This document shows positions 28,164-30,748 of a stretch of 30,748 nucleotides of DNA, one piece after another. A program made the translations under genes and the position numbers. The DNA comes from a virus: IMG/VR virus record IMGVR_UViG_3300010354_000365, positions 1-30,748 of that record, one strand, 5' to 3'. Numbering within the stretch: the first letter of the stretch is position 1; the number at the start of each line of letters is the position of its first letter. The notes beneath the pieces are model-generated. The model worked only from the letters and a program-made list of their open reading frames with translations. It searched no databases and was not told the origin of the DNA.

Positions 28164-29080
28164 CACGCAATCCAAGGAGGAACAACAGTGGCGTTGAGCA
28201 GACCATACTCGATCTGCTCGTCTGTCATGTCCCCGATGTCCTTTACATCTACTCCCTTGTAGTTCCACCACTTTATACCACGTCGTGGTGTACCAAGGAA
28301 CTTATAAAGTTTTTTACTGGATTCCAGACCGGCTTCGTCATTGTCCATAGCCACAACTATCTGATCCGCCACGTGCAGAAGCAAGTCCATTTGATCCCGA
28401 GTCATGTGGGCGCCAAACGAAGCCAACGCTCGTGGTTTTTCAAAGACCGACGCAAAACGGACAATGTCAAGAGGTGACTCCACAATGACAGCGGTGCGGC
28501 CCCGGAACCGTTCGATACCGAACAAGGTGCTGCCTTTAGAAACCCCAACTGGATAGTTACGCACCCAGTCTCTTTTCTTCTCCTGCCACCCAATGAGTTG
28601 CCCGACTGGCGACACCACAGGCAATGCCCATGACTTATTCTCTGGATTCCATCTGACCCCAAATTGATACACCAGGTCTGGGTCCAGATTGCGGAATGCG
28701 CAATGCTTATCCGGAACTCGGGTGAACTTTGAAAAGGCCGATACGTTTAGAACAGGGTCTACAACTTCCTTGGTTTTGGTGGCTAGTAGACGATCCATCC
28801 CAGCATTGATTAGGAACTGCTGTGCTGACATGGCGTCGTTGCCAACCAGCTCGTACAGCAGTGAGGACAGGGAACCACGGGCACCGCACGAAAAGCAGAT
28901 CCACAAACCAGTAGTTGCGTTGATGCTCCATGATGGTGAGTTGTCCTCACGGCCTACGGTGCGGATATGTACCGGACACTTGCCGGTTATTTCCCGATCA
29001 CCGATCTTTGATATTTCAACACCGGCAGTCTCAAGGATGAGAGCGATGTCAGTCGAAGGACGGGTCGATGTTTCCGCCAT
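28163..29080 (-). CDS. DnaG-type DNA primase
   Basis: 305 residues; GAGGTG seven bases before the ATG; the start overlaps the helicase end by 32 bases. CHC2-type zinc finger C35-x2-H38 and C62-x2-C65 (WICFSCGARGS), then TOPRIM with E201 in VIVESPLD and D246-x-D248 in VVAMDNDEAG. This is a short primase lacking the C-terminal helicase-binding domain of bacterial DnaG. It makes RNA primers at the fork together with the DnaB-like helicase encoded upstream. Confidence 0.93.
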   Translation of the reverse strand: MAETSTRPSTDIALILETAGVEISKIGDREITGKCPVHIRTVGREDNSPSWSINATTGLWICFSCGARGSLSSLLYELVGNDAMSAQQFLINAGMDRLLATKTKEVVDPVLNVSAFSKFTRVPDKHCAFRNLDPDLVYQFGVRWNPENKSWALPVVSPVGQLIGWQEKKRDWVRNYPVGVSKGSTLFGIERFRGRTAVIVESPLDIVRFASVFEKPRALASFGAHMTRDQMDLLLHVADQIVVAMDNDEAGLESSKKLYKFLGTPRRGIKWWNYKGVDVKDIGDMTDEQIEYGLLNATVVPPWIA

Positions 29081-30302
29081 CCATCATCACCTCTTCAAAC
29101 TCCATCGTAGTCCAGTCCCACTTGATGTGTACTTCTCCAGTCGGAGAAGACCTAGCTAGTACAACACGGATGATCGCTTGATCGTCAATGTCTGGGTTGC
29201 GCTCTACACCAAGGATCAAGTCGGCATCTTGAGCAAATGATGATGTGTATCCAATGGCATCTGCGGTGACCGCACGGGTCTTCTTGTTGCCAAGCTTCCA
29301 GGAAAGCACCTGGGTAGTAGCGACAACTGGAATGTCAAACCTCTGAGCGAGTCTCTTGAGCGATCTAGTGATGTTGGTCAAGGCTTGCGGGGAACCCTTG
29401 GGCTCCCCCTCTTCGTCGTCCATCAAGTACACACCGTCTACCACCAACAAGTCTGGTTGGTACTCCTGCACCTTTCCTGCCAACGCGCTCACCGTGGTGA
29501 GGGATGAGGAATCTTCGCTGAACACGAACGGTTGCATGTTCTTGCGCAGGGCTAGGGCGCTCTTGATCTTGGCCATGTCCTGTTTGTTCAAGTCGCCAGA
29601 CAGGATGCGTCCGTATGGCACGCGAGAGATCAAGGCGTCATAGCGAGCCTCTTGCTCTTCAATACTCATTTCAAAGGAAACGAAGAGGGGCCGCTTCCCG
29701 TGGATGTGTGCAGCGTTACCAATAATGAGGGCGAAGAGAGACTTACCTCGTTTGGGTTCACCTGCGAAGACGATGAACTGCTGTGGACGTAATCCGTGGG
29801 TAATTCGGTCAAGCCCATGGAATCCGGTAGGAATGCCACGAAGAGCATTGGGTTGTTGGCGCATCTCTTCGTAACGAGCAAGGCGTGTCTCCCAGTTCTG
29901 AATAATGTCTACGTCACGTAGACGAGCGGACTCTACTGAAGCTTTCTGTAGGCCGGAGCTAAGTACCTCCATGGCCTTTGCAACGTTGTCATCGTTGAGC
30001 TCGTTGATGGCGGGCTGTAGTGCATCAAGCATGCACCGCTTCCTGTAGGCGTTAAACACCTCATCGAGAAGTCGGGAGAACGGTTCGTCATCTGCGTCAT
30101 ACAAGGTGATGCCGCCGAACTCCTGCATGAATACCCGCTCACTAGGCACGGTGCCATGAGCGCGGTAGAACTCCAAAATCCACTGCCAGATAGCAGGCCA
30201 CTCACCGGTTAGGTGATCTGGTTTAAGACCAGCCCGTACTACAGGCTGTATGTCTTTGCTGTGGATGACTTTAGAGATTAAATACAATTCACTAGACGAC
30301 AT
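29049..30302 (-). CDS. DnaB-like replicative helicase
   Basis: 417 residues from the ATG at 30302, five bases after GGAGG and overlapping the upstream stop (TGATG); a GTG at 30314 is less likely. N-terminal helical domain (about 1-115), then RGIPTGFHGLDRITHGL, Walker A GEPKRGKS (181-188), SFEMSIEEQ, Walker B LLVVDGVYLM, and ATTQVLSWK with a Gln sensor. This is the DnaB/Gp4-like RecA-fold hexameric helicase unwinding DNA at the fork. No primase domain is fused; the primase is the next gene. Confidence 0.93.
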   Translation of the reverse strand: MSSSELYLISKVIHSKDIQPVVRAGLKPDHLTGEWPAIWQWILEFYRAHGTVPSERVFMQEFGGITLYDADDEPFSRLLDEVFNAYRKRCMLDALQPAINELNDDNVAKAMEVLSSGLQKASVESARLRDVDIIQNWETRLARYEEMRQQPNALRGIPTGFHGLDRITHGLRPQQFIVFAGEPKRGKSLFALIIGNAAHIHGKRPLFVSFEMSIEEQEARYDALISRVPYGRILSGDLNKQDMAKIKSALALRKNMQPFVFSEDSSSLTTVSALAGKVQEYQPDLLVVDGVYLMDDEEGEPKGSPQALTNITRSLKRLAQRFDIPVVATTQVLSWKLGNKKTRAVTADAIGYTSSFAQDADLILGVERNPDIDDQAIIRVVLARSSPTGEVHIKWDWTTMEFEEVMMDGGNIDPSFD

Positions 30303-30742
30303 CACAGCCTCCACGCAGACTCAGGGCTGACCACTGTAGCGCGCATGCCAAGTGAATACGCAACATCTTTGTTCGGCGCGTACACCACCTTGATTGCTCT
30401 GTTGTATTTTAAGTCATCGGCATAAGCTTCTGGAGTTTCGTAGAAGTACACCGGTGTGGTAACGCCTTTGCGCAACAACCATCGGTAGATGGGGTCGACA
30501 GCATCGATCGACAAAAAGGTAATAACTTCAGTTGAAATACCCAGACGCTCTACAGAGTCAATCAAAGACTTGAGGGGTAGCTCGTTGGGAACCCACATCC
30601 CAAGTGCCGAATCCCAGTCATTACGGCGTGTGTAAAACTTCTCTTTAACTGCCGCAATACCAGACGGAGGTGAAGCAAGAACTCCCTCAAACACAGAAGC
30701 CTGACCCACTCCGCTGGAGATGGCAATGTCTCCGCGTTCCAT
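30302..30742 (-). CDS. Hypothetical protein, partial or full (upstream end at window edge)
   Basis: The ATG at 30742 gives 146 residues, but the frame stays open to the window end, so the true start may lie outside. The sequence alternates strands and helices (VITFLSIDAVDPIYRWLLRK, IKVVYAPNKDVAYSLGMRAT) and ends VVSPESAWRL. The last part resembles the closing strand-helix-strand of HAD-like proteins and of the 11411-11884 product. No catalytic motif is clear. It is coupled to the helicase by TGATG. Confidence 0.6.
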   Translation of the reverse strand: MERGDIAISSGVGQASVFEGVLASPPSGIAAVKEKFYTRRNDWDSALGMWVPNELPLKSLIDSVERLGISTEVITFLSIDAVDPIYRWLLRKGVTTPVYFYETPEAYADDLKYNRAIKVVYAPNKDVAYSLGMRATVVSPESAWRL

Positions 30743-30748
30743 CAAGCC

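Noticed and set aside
26616-28271. SNF2 gene starting at 28271
   Set aside because: The extra 36 residues overlap the primase end and look non-coding; ATG 28163 forms a TGATG junction.
1-30748. tRNA genes, integrase, attachment site or replication origin
   Set aside because: None could be recognised by eye; no claim is made.

Overview
This window looks like part of the genome of a large, lytic-type bacteriophage of an actinobacterium. The phage call rests on a dense, almost gapless gene layout, many start/stop overlaps (ATGA, TAATG, TGATG, GTGA), and a full replication and recombination set: DnaB-like helicase, CHC2/TOPRIM primase, SNF2 helicase, family A DNA polymerase, probable SSB, RecA-like recombinase and several PD-(D/E)XK nucleases. 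The actinobacterial host is inferred from two WhiB-family iron-sulfur regulators. Base composition is close to balanced by eye. No capsid, terminase, portal, tail, integrase or tRNA gene is recognisable here, so the genus cannot be named.

Layout. Two convergent arms meet at 5639-5642, where the two stop codons overlap. The left arm (1-5642, + strand) holds a MoxR/CbbQ-type AAA+ ATPase cut by the window edge and its VWA partner with a HExxH motif. A roughly 200-base non-coding stretch follows that folds into a long RNA hairpin. Then come an HNH endonuclease, a run of small acidic or Cys-rich proteins (one DUF4314-like), and a pyrimidine-dimer-glycosylase-like protein.

The right arm (30742 down to 5639, - strand) is transcribed leftward. 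30742-18501 is the replication and recombination module: helicase, primase, SNF2 helicase, a MerR-like HTH protein, SSB-like protein, DNA polymerase, RecA, a PD-(D/E)XK protein, a Cas4-like nuclease, helper ORFs and a second PD-(D/E)XK protein. 18459-18175 is a SpoVS-like protein behind an intercistronic hairpin. 18105-12362 is a block of nine Pro/Gly/Arg/Lys-rich proteins without recognisable enzymes, one of them 975 residues long; these may be virion-associated. 12339-9981 holds a Zn-ribbon protein, a HAD-like protein and a large protein with a TIM-barrel/TGT-like look. 9946-8601 holds small proteins, a DUF1599/MazG-like protein and a WhiB ending in tandem terminators. 8503-7985 is a lipoprotein with a lysozyme/transglycosylase-like domain. 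7914-5639 is an operon with its own promoter: HTH, Zn ribbon, glycosyltransferase, WhiB and a dCMP-deaminase-like protein.

The least explained signals are at the RNA level. There is an 82-base irregular hairpin at 3244-3325, a 12-bp hairpin between a nuclease gene and the SpoVS gene, and a 10-bp GC-rich hairpin with a GAAA loop inside the first codons of the DNA polymerase. In the first two, the wobble pairs fit only the transcribed strand. Several genes below 60 codons were found by reading the gaps (9432-9611, 14345-14509, 15009-15158, 18853-19020, 19013-19186). All family assignments come from motif recognition by eye; no database search was run.
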